NCBI GenBank assembly: GCA_035235625.1
Contig: CP141144.1
Coordinates: 47,304,014-47,368,013 of the forward strand
DNA from: Saururus chinensis
Taxonomy: Eukaryota > Streptophyta > Magnoliopsida > Piperales > Saururaceae
Direction: 5' to 3'
DNA: 64,000 nucleotides
Part shown: positions 52,401 to 62,249 of the stretch, in pieces
Position numbering within the stretch: position 1 is the stretch's first letter
How the letters are laid out: each line of letters begins with the position of its first letter
Notes under the pieces: model-generated
The model's input: only the letters and a program-made list of their open reading frames with translations
Told to the model about the DNA's origin: nothing
Database searches by the model: none
Made by a program: the position numbers and the translations under genes

Positions 52401-54298
52401 AGCATCACCGACGGTGAAATCTGCCTTCCCTCAGCTACCAAGCTGTAAATGTATGAATGCTGCGTCAGTCGGTGGGTTTTTAGACAACATGTATTGTTTT
52501 TAGTTAACTCCGAGCATCGATATACATGATTAATATAAAAATCTTAGCTTTAGCTAGAAGGCACATAGTACCTTCTATGGCCATACGGAGACATCCATTT
52601 TAATTTTGATGGGTTGATGGGACATTCTTAGCTTTACACTAGCTGCCACTTTATTAAAGAATGAACTATATTTTTATAAAAATTGCTTTTAACGATGAAA
52701 GGCAACGTTAAAAAGCTAGTTCATCCACTTAAACAAGTGTTGAGGGGGACTCATATACTCATCAATAATTTTAAAAAAATAAAGTAGTTTTTTGACATTG
52801 ATTTTTCAATGTTATAGTAACATTACTCTATTTTATAAGATAAGTTAATTTTTTAAAAAATATTATAAAAATTCCTTTTCTTATATAATGTGCATTAATT
52901 TTAAAAAATAAACTAATATTAATTATTAAAAAAAACTAAATTAAAAAGGAGTAGTCCAAAATAGAGACAAATAAATGTCAATCTCTCCCAGAAAGCGGTG
53001 GTCATTTAGTTCAAACTCCAACCAAGTTGGCCACCCATAGGCATTGTAAATGCTGATTTATCTATTGTGGGTCTTAATTAAGAACTATAACAGAAAAAAT
53101 TAAAAATTATGCAAATTTTAATTTTCTTCCATAGATAGCCAACTAACTTTATAATTAATAGGCCACATTTCCATTGAATTTGGTCCCATATAATTTTATA
53201 ATTTTAATGTCATCATAATTATGTACGGGGTTCATAGTTATTAAATGAATTCATTATCGTACTCATCATTTGTGTCAGTCTAATTGACTTCTATCACAAG
53301 TTTTCTAATTATTGGATTGATGTAAGAAGAATGACATAGATTTGTTGAGGGTAAATTTTTTGGTTCTCCTAATTTACATCGAATATTAATATGTTAATTA
53401 AGATACAATATAACTCGACATCGTGTATGCGGCTACACACTTACAAATAATATCGTGTTAACGATAACACGATAGGGATAAAGGTCGCGTTATTACATCT
53501 ATGCTAAAAATAATTAATGTTCTATTGCATGTATAGGTCGCATCATTACTTATGCGAAAGAATACAAATCGTGTTTTTTCTTAGCACGACATGCTTCGAA
53601 CTAAACACAATATGTTCAATGTCGTGTGCTCTAAAACATGATAAAGCACAATCTCGTGTAATCTAGAAATTTATTGTTACTTGACAGTTTCAAAAGTGAG
53701 CTGTGTATAATTGACTCCCGTCTGCAATCTGAAATTATAACTAGGTGGAGCCATTACTACTGGTGATTTAGCTCTATTGAATATCTGGCTCCTTTCCATT
53801 GATGATGATTTGCCACCGTTGTCAGGCTCTTTTATCTTCGCATACAATGATAATACCTCCTTATTTGTCTTTTTATGAATAAAAAACACTGACTGTAAAT
53901 CCTCATTGTCTTGTAATTCATATATCATGGATGATTGGAAAAATAAAATTAAATACTTTAAAGTCACATTACTATTGATGGCTAAGTCGTTCTTTGACTT
54001 TAAGTAGCTCTTCGTCAAACCTCACCGATAGATCAATGTTCATCAATAGTGCCTTTCTACCTATTTACACATTATCGTTGCCTACCTATCTGTTGTAATA
54101 TATTTAAACATTAATCCTAAACATAATAGGGGTTAAAGGGTAATTGAATTCGCCGAAATGAAGCGTTTGAAGCCCTCAATAGCTTCTGGAGTGTAAAACA
54201 ATGGGTTTTTACTGAACAACAATATTCACCGGTGAGTCTCTGCTGGTCACCTCCCACCAACGATGTTTGACTGCCACTAATGAATCAGTCTACCGAAA
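49449..54298. repeat. Segment S_B, unit 3 (NLR-proximal)
   Basis: Same content as S_B of unit 2, including gcgacgcgctg at 50761. Private changes are at 53698, 53814 and 54030. It continues without a break into the pre-MULE arrangement and the NLR upstream region. Confidence 0.75.
53677..54018 (-). CDS. Hypothetical ORF in S_B unit 3, possibly MULE N-terminal remnant
   Basis: 113 codons, differing from the unit 2 frame by a few substitutions (S to G near 53814, S to P near 53760, F to L near 53698). Same doubts as for the unit 2 copy. Confidence 0.25.
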   Translation of the reverse strand: MTKSYLKSKNDLAINSNVTLKYLILFFQSSMIYELQDNEDLQSVFFIHKKTNKEVLSLYAKIKEPDNGGKSSSMERSQIFNRAKSPVVMAPPSYNFRLQTGVNYTQLTFETVK

Positions 54299-54360
54299 TA
54301 GCGTAGCACTATTTTGGTATTTATTGATTATAATATATTAAATAGTACGTTTATTTAAAA

Positions 54361-54501
54361 TTGAAAGGTAATTTCATCCATAAATAAGTAATATAGATTT
54401 GTGTTTAAAATTTAGGGAATATTGAATATTATATTATTTGGCCATGCAATATAAAAAAACTCCCATTTTAAATTATTTTATTTTCCTACTCCATTGATGG
54501 T
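54361..54501. other. Empty MULE insertion site next to the NLR
   Basis: ttgaaaggtaatttcatccataaataagtaatatag (to 54396) matches the left MULE flank, and gtgtttaaaattt...attatttggccatgcaatataaa matches the right flank. The two are directly adjacent here (about 54394-54403) with no element. This paralogous site fixes the ends and target duplication of the MULE. Confidence 0.85.
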
Positions 54502-54506
54502 CAACC

Positions 54507-55553
54507 TGTAGAGTGGCCGGCCAGCAGCGGAAGTAGTGGTGGGAGAGGTGGCGCAAACAAAAAATTCAATCTTTACACGATCTACAACATAAGCATACAA
54601 ATTCAACCACAATTAGCAATATACATGCAAGTAAATCATTCAATCAAAGGAAATATAATTAACATAGGATTAATACGTACTAACCTGGGCTTGATCCAAC
54701 CCTAGCACGCCCTCCAAATCAGCCTTCTCGCATCAATAACAAGATTAATAAGAAAGAGATTAAGACAATACCTTTTTGTGACGATTCCTCTCAAACCCTT
54801 GCTTGGAGTGAAGGAATTCTCAGCACCACAGCCCCTTTTTTTCAGCCCTTCTTCAACCTCCACATCTCAGCAAAGAAGGAGAGTCTCTCCTTGAAAAGCC
54901 CCACACAGGCCACACTCACACAAGAGAGAGGAAGGGGTGGACTGTTTTGTGAGAGAGGAGAATATGGAGAGGGGCGACCCAAGTGAGAGAGCGGAGAGAT
55001 GAATGGAGAGGGTAAATCTGATTCTCAAAATCAGATCCAAAATATAGGGGACGCCCCATTCAAGTTATGGGAATAAGGGAGGAATATTCTCCCTTATTCT
55101 CTCCCTCTCATAAAACCCCTTTCTTTCCATAAATGGCAAGTTTTAATCAAATGGGCTGAGATTACATGGGTTGAGTGCATAATTCCAACTGATTTTTTAT
55201 AGAGGCTCGATCACAACAGGAGCAGGCTCTGTCACACGGAGCCCACGGAGGCCTGAACCCCCTGTACACGGCCAAGCCCACGACAGGGTCGACCTCTCGC
55301 TAATTACGCGGATCCCACCTTCAACACATAATTCACGCGTCTGGGCCCCACAATGTGTAAATACACACCTAGATGTATGTCTAGTGTGCGTGTGTGACAT
55401 ATACAGGTCCCACTCGAATTATGTGTAACGAATATATCAGTAGGGTCGGCGCGACCACCCCCACCACCCTTGGACCCTGTGACCCGTACCGGCTCACTCG
55501 GACTGCAACACCGTTGGACCAAATCGGGCATGAGCCCATACCATGGTCCAACA
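54507..55553. mobile_element. Solo LTR in the NLR upstream region
   Basis: 1,047 bp beginning TGTAGAGTGG and ending GGTCCAACA, flanked by the 5-bp direct repeat CAACC (54502-54506 and 55554-55558). Removing it and one CAACC restores collinearity with P (ggttaaccatgatatttgttaaatagag at 19885). TG...CA ends, a 5-bp duplication, LTR-like size and lack of coding sequence fit a solo LTR left after LTR-LTR recombination. The short frames inside (55197-55638) are not genes. Superfamily undecided. Confidence 0.85.
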
Positions 55554-56390
55554 CAACCATGGAATTTGTTAATGTTAAATAGAGTAATATTTTAGCTGCA
55601 ACTTGTAAGGGCAATGTCATTGGATGTGCCACTAACACTCACACTCACCCTTTGTCTCTGCTATTGATTAGTGTTACGGTGCAAAGTTACTTTGTCTCCT
55701 GGCTCAGAGTATGTGGCATAAATGACGGACTTATTTGATCCTTTTTATCCCACGTTCTAATGACTGGACAAGGAAGCCAAAATTGAAATTGCCAAAGAGT
55801 GGGCTGTTTGGTAAGAAATGGATTCATTACTATCTATTTTCGTGAAGGTGATGTTCACTTGATAATCAGCTTTGAAGTAAAATTTCCATTTATTCTACTC
55901 GTCATGTATAATTTACTATAAAAATATAGTTCATTAATTACCAAAGTTACTCCTTTGATCAGACCACTATGATGCCATCCTTATTTATAACCTGGACTTA
56001 TCCCATGTGTGGGTGTTAGTAATAATATTTGGTGATATAGCCTCTCCGCTTTGACCAAACCTCATCTTGGCACCAATAATTGATAGAAAGTATTAGTAGT
56101 TGTTGATAATCAGGTTGTAGAATAGAAGTATAGTATTTCGCTTATAAATTAATTGTAGACTAATAAGGAGGTCTTTTAAAACGAAAACAAATGTCACCGG
56201 TTGTAGACTACAAGCGTTGTCAATATATTTGGATTCCCAGCTGTCTAATTGGCTTGTTAATTCTCGTCTATGCTGCTTGCTGGCGTATCTCTTCTCTTGC
56301 CTCGTATTTCCCTATAAAATAGATGAGACTGGGTACAACTTCACAACTCGAAAGAATCAGAAACATCGGACTTTGAAAAGTGAGGAAGGA
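55554..56390 (+). promoter_or_regulatory. NLR promoter and 5' leader
   Basis: TATA box tataaaat at 56313-56320, 71 bp before the ATG, so transcription would start roughly around 56345-56350. A W-box core ttgacc (56051-56056, in ctttgaccaaac) is kept in all related copies; W-boxes bind WRKY factors in defence promoters. Sequence up to about 56284 is shared with the gene-less P copies, but the TATA region is unique to this locus. Confidence 0.6.
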
Positions 56391-59108
56391 ATGGCGGAGA
56401 CGGCGGTGAGCATTCTAATCGAGCAGCTTGCTCCTCTACTCATCCAAGAGGTCAAACTGCTGGGTGGGGCAAAGGCAGCGGTGGCCACAATTCAGCACGA
56501 TCTGGAGATGATTAGAGCCTTCCTCCATGACGCTGACCGGCAACAGCACGCCAACGAGGCCGTCAAGGTGTGGGTAAAGCAGGTCCGAGAGACAGCCTAT
56601 GACATCGAGGACGTCATAGATGAGTTCTTCTACCACATGCAGCGGCCAAGCGGCCCTGGTCTCACCGGCTTTCTTCGCAAGAACACTGGCTTCTTCAGGC
56701 GGCTCATGGCCCGGCACAGGGTGGGCAACCAAGTGCAGGACCTCCGCAACCGGCTCAGCGACATTTCAGAGAGGCAAAACAGATTTTCATTTGCTGCGGT
56801 GGCCGGAAGTAGCAGTGTTGGTACCACAACAATTAACTCCACTAGGCTGGCGGCCCAGTTCGTTGAGGAATCACAGGTGGTTGGCATCGAGAAGCCACGA
56901 GAGGAGCTGATCGGGAGGCTGCTAGCGCAGAAGTGGGAGTACGCGGTGGTCTCAGTTGCTGGGATGGGGGGACTCGGAAAGACAACTCTGGTAAGAAAGG
57001 TGTACGAGGACCCCAGAGTGAAAAACTATTTCTCCTGCCATGCTTGGGTCACAGTGTCCCAGACATTTGTACCAGATGATCTCCTTAGGAGCTTGATCAA
57101 GGAGCTCCAAGTAACGAAGGGGATACCTCTTGAGGAGGTGAGTGCCATGTCTTATGTGCGGCTGGTTGAGACACTCAGGATCCATCTCCATAAACAGAGG
57201 TATGTGATTATTCTTGATGATGTTTGGACAATTGATGCCTGGGAAGTAATTAAGAGCGCCCTCCCAGAAAATGATTGCGGGAGTAGGATTATGGTCACGA
57301 CCCGCATGACCAACGTTGCCACCTACTGTTCTATGCCTAATCAGAACCTTCATATGCTACAACCCTTGCCTAAAGAAGAGGCGTGGAGTCTCTTCTGCAA
57401 GAAAGTATTCGGGGCTGAGTCTAAAAATGGATGTCCTAGTGAGTTAGAACCAACGGGGAACAAAATCCTTGAGCTGTGTGGTGGATTGCCTTTGGCAATT
57501 GTGGCCATTGGAGGTGTCTTGTCCACGAAGAGAAAAGCCCTCTCTGAATGGGAAACCATCTACCAATCTATTAGGTCGGAGTTAGAAACAAATAATATTC
57601 TTCAAAACATGAAAAATATACTTTGGCTAAGTTATGATGATCTACCACACCATCTGAAGCCTTGTTTCTTGTATTTTGGTGTTTTTCCTGAGGACTTCGC
57701 AGTCAAAAGAACCATCATAACTCGGTTGTGGATAGCAGAGGGATTCATCAAACCCAAACCCATGGATGACAAGAGCTTTGAGGTTGTTTCTGAGAGCTAC
57801 CTCATTGAACTCGTTCAGCGAAGTTTAGTTCAACCAGTCAAGTTAGAGTACACGGGGAGAGTGATTACATGTCGAGTCCATGACTTTGTGTACGAATTGA
57901 TACTCTCAAAGTCCAGAGAACAAGATTTTCATTTGTGTTTAGAGCGAGGAAAATCCGAGTTGCCAAATAATGTTCGACGACTCGTAGTAAGTAATGGGCA
58001 GAGCATAAGACGGGAATCGGACTCTTCACATCTTCGTTCTCTGCTCTTGTTGAGAGCAGATGGAATTCCCCAGCTTGCAAATTTCAGCTCCTTGAAGGTG
58101 TTGCACATAGAGGATGTCCAAATGAACTCATTTCCAACTGAGATCTTGGAAATGTTCCACCTCCGTTATTTGCATATGAGAAAAACAAACATCAGTAGTC
58201 TACCAAAAGGCATTGGAAAACTTCGAAATCTAAAAACTTTGGATGTGAAATGGTCTCCAATCTCATCACTGCCTAACGAAATTGTTAAACTCAAGACTCT
58301 GCGCCATATATTGATCTACCTAAAGGTTTATAATGGGGTGGATATGCCGAAAAAGATTGGAAATTTAACATCCTTGCAGAGTCTAGTAAATGTGAATATC
58401 AGAGGAGGTGCTGATGAGCTAAATGAATTAAGCAAATTGACCCAGCTAAAGAAGCTTTCTATTACGGAAATAAGCTCAAGTGATGGGGAGGCCTTATGTG
58501 CATCCATCAACCTTATGAGCCAGCTCCAATCTTTATACTTATATTCAGGCAGTGATGCGAAGCTTCTTAATGTGGATAAGCTCTCAGTTAACCCCACCTT
58601 TTTGAGGAGACTCAACTTGAGAGGAGAACTGAGGAGGTTGCCAGAGGTCCTTTTGTCCCTCAATTGCCTTGAAATGCTCACGCTGAATTTATCCAAATTG
58701 AAAACCGACCCTTTTAGCTCTCTTCATCTTTTGCCAAGTTTGGTTGAACTAAGTCTATTTAATGGTGCCTACGAAGGAGCAGAACTAAACTCTCAAAGTC
58801 CGGGTTTCCCAAAGCTCAAAAAATTATATATTCGCCGTCTTAATGGATTGCACCGTATGGTGATAAATCAAGGAGCTATGCGTGACCTTGAATACTTAGA
58901 ATTTCTTGAGTGTGATAATTTAGAGAGAGTTCCTGTTGGGATTGAACACCTGAGAAACCTCAAAGAACTTTACTTGTGGCTCGCTACTGAAGAGTGTACA
59001 AACAGGGTAAAGAGGAATGAAGGTGAAGATTGGGAGAAAATAAAGCACATTCCAATTGTCAAAAAGCTTTATAGAAAGAATGGAGAGTTGATGGAGGCAG
59101 ATATCTAA
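56391..59108 (+). CDS. CC-NB-ARC-LRR disease resistance protein (RPM1-like NLR)
   Basis: Intracellular immune receptor of 905 residues in one exon. An Rx-type coiled-coil (about 1-130) begins MAETAVSILIEQLAPLL and has EDVID at 73-77. The NB-ARC (about 170-510) shows P-loop GMGGLGKTT (191-199), kinase-2 YVIILDDVW (271-279), RNBS-B GSRIMVTTR (297-305), GLPLA (365-369), a CFLYFGVFPED RNBS-D (425-435) and VHD (496-498) in the MHD position, a common variant. LRRs fill about 550-890. Length and order are those of a complete family member, and no stop or shift is seen. The frame is open upstream to 56217 without an ATG; the ATG at 56391 has a good context (gaaggaATGGCG). The function (effector sensing leading to cell death) is inferred from the family, and the ligand is unknown. 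It is far more GC-rich at its 5' end than the flanks. It lies immediately beside the 14.4 kb array that carries copies of its promoter. Confidence 0.95.
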   Translation: MAETAVSILIEQLAPLLIQEVKLLGGAKAAVATIQHDLEMIRAFLHDADRQQHANEAVKVWVKQVRETAYDIEDVIDEFFYHMQRPSGPGLTGFLRKNTGFFRRLMARHRVGNQVQDLRNRLSDISERQNRFSFAAVAGSSSVGTTTINSTRLAAQFVEESQVVGIEKPREELIGRLLAQKWEYAVVSVAGMGGLGKTTLVRKVYEDPRVKNYFSCHAWVTVSQTFVPDDLLRSLIKELQVTKGIPLEEVSAMSYVRLVETLRIHLHKQRYVIILDDVWTIDAWEVIKSALPENDCGSRIMVTTRMTNVATYCSMPNQNLHMLQPLPKEEAWSLFCKKVFGAESKNGCPSELEPTGNKILELCGGLPLAIVAIGGVLSTKRKALSEWETIYQSIRSELETNNILQNMKNILWLSYDDLPHHLKPCFLYFGVFPEDFAVKRTIITRLWIAEGFIKPKPMDDKSFEVVSESYLIELVQRSLVQPVKLEYTGRVITCRVHDFVYELILSKSREQDFHLCLERGKSELPNNVRRLVVSNGQSIRRESDSSHLRSLLLLRADGIPQLANFSSLKVLHIEDVQMNSFPTEILEMFHLRYLHMRKTNISSLPKGIGKLRNLKTLDVKWSPISSLPNEIVKLKTLRHILIYLKVYNGVDMPKKIGNLTSLQSLVNVNIRGGADELNELSKLTQLKKLSITEISSSDGEALCASINLMSQLQSLYLYSGSDAKLLNVDKLSVNPTFLRRLNLRGELRRLPEVLLSLNCLEMLTLNLSKLKTDPFSSLHLLPSLVELSLFNGAYEGAELNSQSPGFPKLKKLYIRRLNGLHRMVINQGAMRDLEYLEFLECDNLERVPVGIEHLRNLKELYLWLATEECTNRVKRNEGEDWEKIKHIPIVKKLYRKNGELMEADI

Positions 59109-59130
59109 GACTTGATAGCCACAACTACTG

Positions 59131-59460
59131 GTATGTAAATCATAAATGCTTTCTCCTTCATCATTAACTTTTTTGTTTTTTCTGTGTTCCGAGTTTTTTT
59201 TCCCTTTTCATCAGTTCACTTTTTCTCATACATTTCAAATAAGAAATTAATAGCTTATCTCTAAAGGGTGAAAAGTTTCCCACTCCTTTTTTTTTTTTTT
59301 GCAGCCAACCCACCCTTTTTTAACGGTAGATAACTGCGGTCTATGTAAAAAGGGGGTGAGGTGGCTCAAATATGAGGTACTCATCCATCTCTAAAATGAC
59401 TTCGAATAATACCTTACTTGAGTTACACACTAACAGATTTTTTGTTTATTCTTTTTACAG
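59131..59460 (+). other. Likely intron in the NLR 3' UTR
   Basis: A good donor (ctactg|gtatgtaaat) lies 22 bp after the stop codon, and a good acceptor (tttattctttttacag|atacc) ends at 59460, giving a 330-bp AT-rich intron. A weaker alternative acceptor is the tttttttgcag ending at about 59304. Introns in the 3' UTR are known in plant NLR genes. RNA reads are needed to confirm. Confidence 0.5.
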
Positions 59461-59780
59461 ATACCGAGTAGAAGTTCCCGTTGGTACTCTATTTAGTATT
59501 CGACGTACATTGAGTGTTGCAGCGTGCAATTTCTTTAGCAATTCAATAAATCTTAATTGCCAGTCCTCCAGGAAGGAGTAGAGCTTCAATAAGGAGCATC
59601 GTGTGCTTCCTCGCCCAGACTTGTCATTTATGAAGGAGCAGAAAATTGACAGCCCAGTCGCCCAGACTTGTCTCTCGCTGCTTCCTCGATTTACTTCTAC
59701 TTCTTAAAATGTTAATCTATGTATTGTGCCAAGTAAACTTTTGGCAATTTGTAAGTTTGAGTGGTATGAAATATTTAGGA
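59461..59780 (+). other. Probable NLR 3' UTR end and following sequence
   Basis: A possible poly(A) signal aataaa lies at 59545-59550. The stretch 59580-59700 repeats 'cgcccagacttgtc' twice (about 59611 and 59659) and looks non-coding. The true 3' end is unknown. Confidence 0.3.
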
Positions 59781-60741
59781 CCTGTTTGGGGTTCCGTAAA
59801 AAACTAACCTGAAAATAATTTTTTTCAGAAATTGATATTAGACGTGGTTAGGGGTTATGGCCCCTCGTCCTCTCTATCTTGCTCCGCTTCGCTCTCCTCA
59901 CATAGCCGCCGGCTGCTTCCTTTCTCACATAATCACCGTCGAACTCCACCATTCTCCATTTCTCCCTCTCGATTTCAACTGCCTCAGTATAACCGAGCTT
60001 GTCTGCTGATGTTCGTCTTTGACACCGTCATCTCCGCCGAAGGTGACCACCACCCTCTCTTGCTGATACTCACTCTCCCCCTAGCCTACCGTCTTTTTTT
60101 CTTTCATCTCTTTCACTCATTCTCTCTTCTTCTTCTTTTCTCTCAACTCGCCGGCGTTGATGAAACAGACGTTCTGGTGAAATTTGCCCCCATTGGTGAG
60201 AGAGATAAGAATGGAGAACATATTATAAGAAGCAGAAGCATGAGCGGTAGTGGGAAGATGATGGCACAGGCTTACAACTTATGCTTCGGGGGGTGGGATG
60301 GGGATTTAAGAATAAATCCGAGCTTGGATAAAGTGGGGATGTGAAAATAAGAATTCTATGTTTCAAAATCTATATGCTGTAACTTGCTTTTATCAACGAG
60401 GTTTAGCATATCTGAAACAGTTCAGAACATTTTATCTCTCAAATTGTCTATTGTGTAGTTTTGTATTAGCAACTATTTGTGAATCCCTTTTTTTATGCAT
60501 TTGATTTCGAGGATAATTATTGCCATTTGGGTTGCTGGGTTGCATAAAAACAAAACATTGGCTATTTGTGGCAGCTTGTTTGGTAGACTATTTTGGTTCC
60601 AAAATCATCATATAATTGGAGTGTGAATCCAGTTTTATTGTATTAATGCTTACTTGGAGGTGTTAGGTTGTGGTTTTTCTTGTCGTTAGAGACATTTTGT
60701 AATGTTGTTTCATTTTTTCAGTTATCGAATTTGACCAATAA
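59781..60741. other. Unassigned stretch with a weak 170-codon frame
   Basis: Begins with gacctgtttgg, a phrase often found at the ends of plant MITEs; a related tgtttggtag lies near 60575, but no inverted repeat was found. A plus frame at 59832-60344 (170 codons, Ser/Leu/Phe-rich first half, TATA-less) has no domain I recognise; its CT-rich start looks like a captured 5' leader or first exon. I do not call it a gene. Confidence 0.25.
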
Positions 60742-62231
60742 TGTAACACTCATTATATTTATAATAATATTTAAAAATATAATAAAACTTAAATACAATT
60801 ACCAAGGATCACCGTGTACCAAAAGAGTAATTACAACATATTTTGTATTATATAAAGTTTTCTAAAATTTAGCATAACATGCTTTTATACACTAGTCAAT
60901 ACAAAATTTACATAAAATACAAAACAACTACAAAACTATAATTTAAGAAAGTTCTTCGTCGACTTCTTCAAATTCGAATCACACACTTGCAGAATCTAAG
61001 GGTGTGAAAATAAATTTATATTCAGTAGGCTGAGTTAAGTTCTAAAAATATGTACGTTAAAATATTGTATCATTTTTTTTCAAAATCGTTCAAACAAAAC
61101 GATACAAGTCTAAAAACATCGTCACAAAATGTCGTGATACTAGACGACTTACACCCGCGCTCATGGGGCAACAGGAGATGGAAGGAAATAAAATTTCTCA
61201 TGATATCCCACGCCGGAAGTCAAATTTGGCAGTATCCAGAATCATCATAATAATCCTTAGTTTCAAGAAACCAAGAACTATCTAGAGGGTGCGATTACCC
61301 AAAACTTGGAGAATTTTTTGAAAAGAGGAGAAGCTTTTAAGATAAAGTTTATTTTCAGAAAAATCCTTAGCAAAGCTTTGGCGAGTCAAAATCTCGACAT
61401 ACGATTACAATTTAAAGCCGCCTACCTATAACACGTACAAAATAACCAGAAATCCCTTCGTAGAATAAAGAGAGTCCCTCCTTAAGATATTAGCCTTCGA
61501 GCGGGAATTTCAGTAGAATAACTGTTCCAACATGTAGAACATATGTGATTTAATGGGGTTGGGCTTTTGAATGGAGTGAAAAGGATTTAAAATGGTCCAG
61601 AAATAGTAAAAAAGAAGAAAAGGGAGGATTAGGGAAAGGGGTACATTTTTCTGGGTTTTAGAGAGGTCACCTCGGGAAAATAACCCTTTTGGTGCATAGA
61701 GCACCCTCGATTTAGTAGGAAATAGGTCTGGGATCGCGTAATTCGGACTTAAAACGAGTCAGAAGCAGTGAAAACAGTGAAAAGGGTAGAAAACTGGGTT
61801 TGGGTGAAAAATCTGGCCGGAGGGGGATTTTATAGCCGGAGGGAACGGCGGTGAACCACCAGAAATGGCGGCACACGCGTGACGAACGGCTACGCCGAGC
61901 TGGAATTTATTATTTTATTATTATTATTTTTTAAACTTTCAAATAAACGTATCTTTCTATCCCAAACTCCGTTTTACGCGTTCTTGGTACCGTTGAGCTC
62001 ATATTCATGAGCCTTACGAGACTAGACCACTTATGGACTGGTTTGCCCATATTTTAGAAGTGGGTCCCACCGGTAGAGCATGCTTCTCGAGGTCGTAACT
62101 TTTGTTTCCGGCCTCCGATTTTCGTATTTTTTTGACTTGTTACACTCGTCTCAACAGTTATAACTAGACTTAGGAAATTCTTAAATAATAAAATTTATAA
62201 AATAACATGTCAGAAAAATAGGGTCATTACA
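60742..62231 (-). mobile_element. 3' LTR of a gypsy chromovirus
   Basis: On the minus strand it starts TGTAATGACCC at 62231, directly after a purine tract (aaggggggtagat, complement of about 62232-62244), and ends GAGTGTTACA at 60742 (1,490 bp; TGTAA...TTACA ends). A TATA box TATAAAAT lies on the minus strand at 61829-61836. It resembles the LTRs at 1-1120 and 8652-10710. No target duplication can be confirmed because the other end is outside the window. Confidence 0.75.
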
Positions 62232-62249
62232 ATCTACCCCCCTTACAGA

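Larger units (their letters stand above)
39903..54298. repeat. Tandem unit 3 of the 14.4 kb array
   Basis: About 14,396 bp. Its MULE matches unit 1 at most of the variable sites while its S_B matches unit 2 at most of them, so it is a mosaic. Its right end does not meet another S_A: at 54299 it continues as gcgtagcactattttgg, the natural continuation of S (compare gtcgtactattatga at 13886 in S_A), and leads to the NLR gene. Confidence 0.95.

Noticed and set aside
55197-55638. Overlapping frames of 62-85 codons
   Set aside because: They lie in the solo LTR, have no conserved motif, and are cut by its boundary.
56217-56390. 58-codon extension at the NLR start (963-residue frame)
   Set aside because: The extension has no ATG (it begins at TTG), lies across the TATA box, and is homologous to the gene-less P copies. 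The NLR family start MAETAV at 56391 fits.
56436-58696. Several minus-strand frames (98, 85, 133, 69, 71 and 122 codons) and one 96-codon plus frame
   Set aside because: All lie inside the NLR coding sequence in other frames and none shows a known domain.
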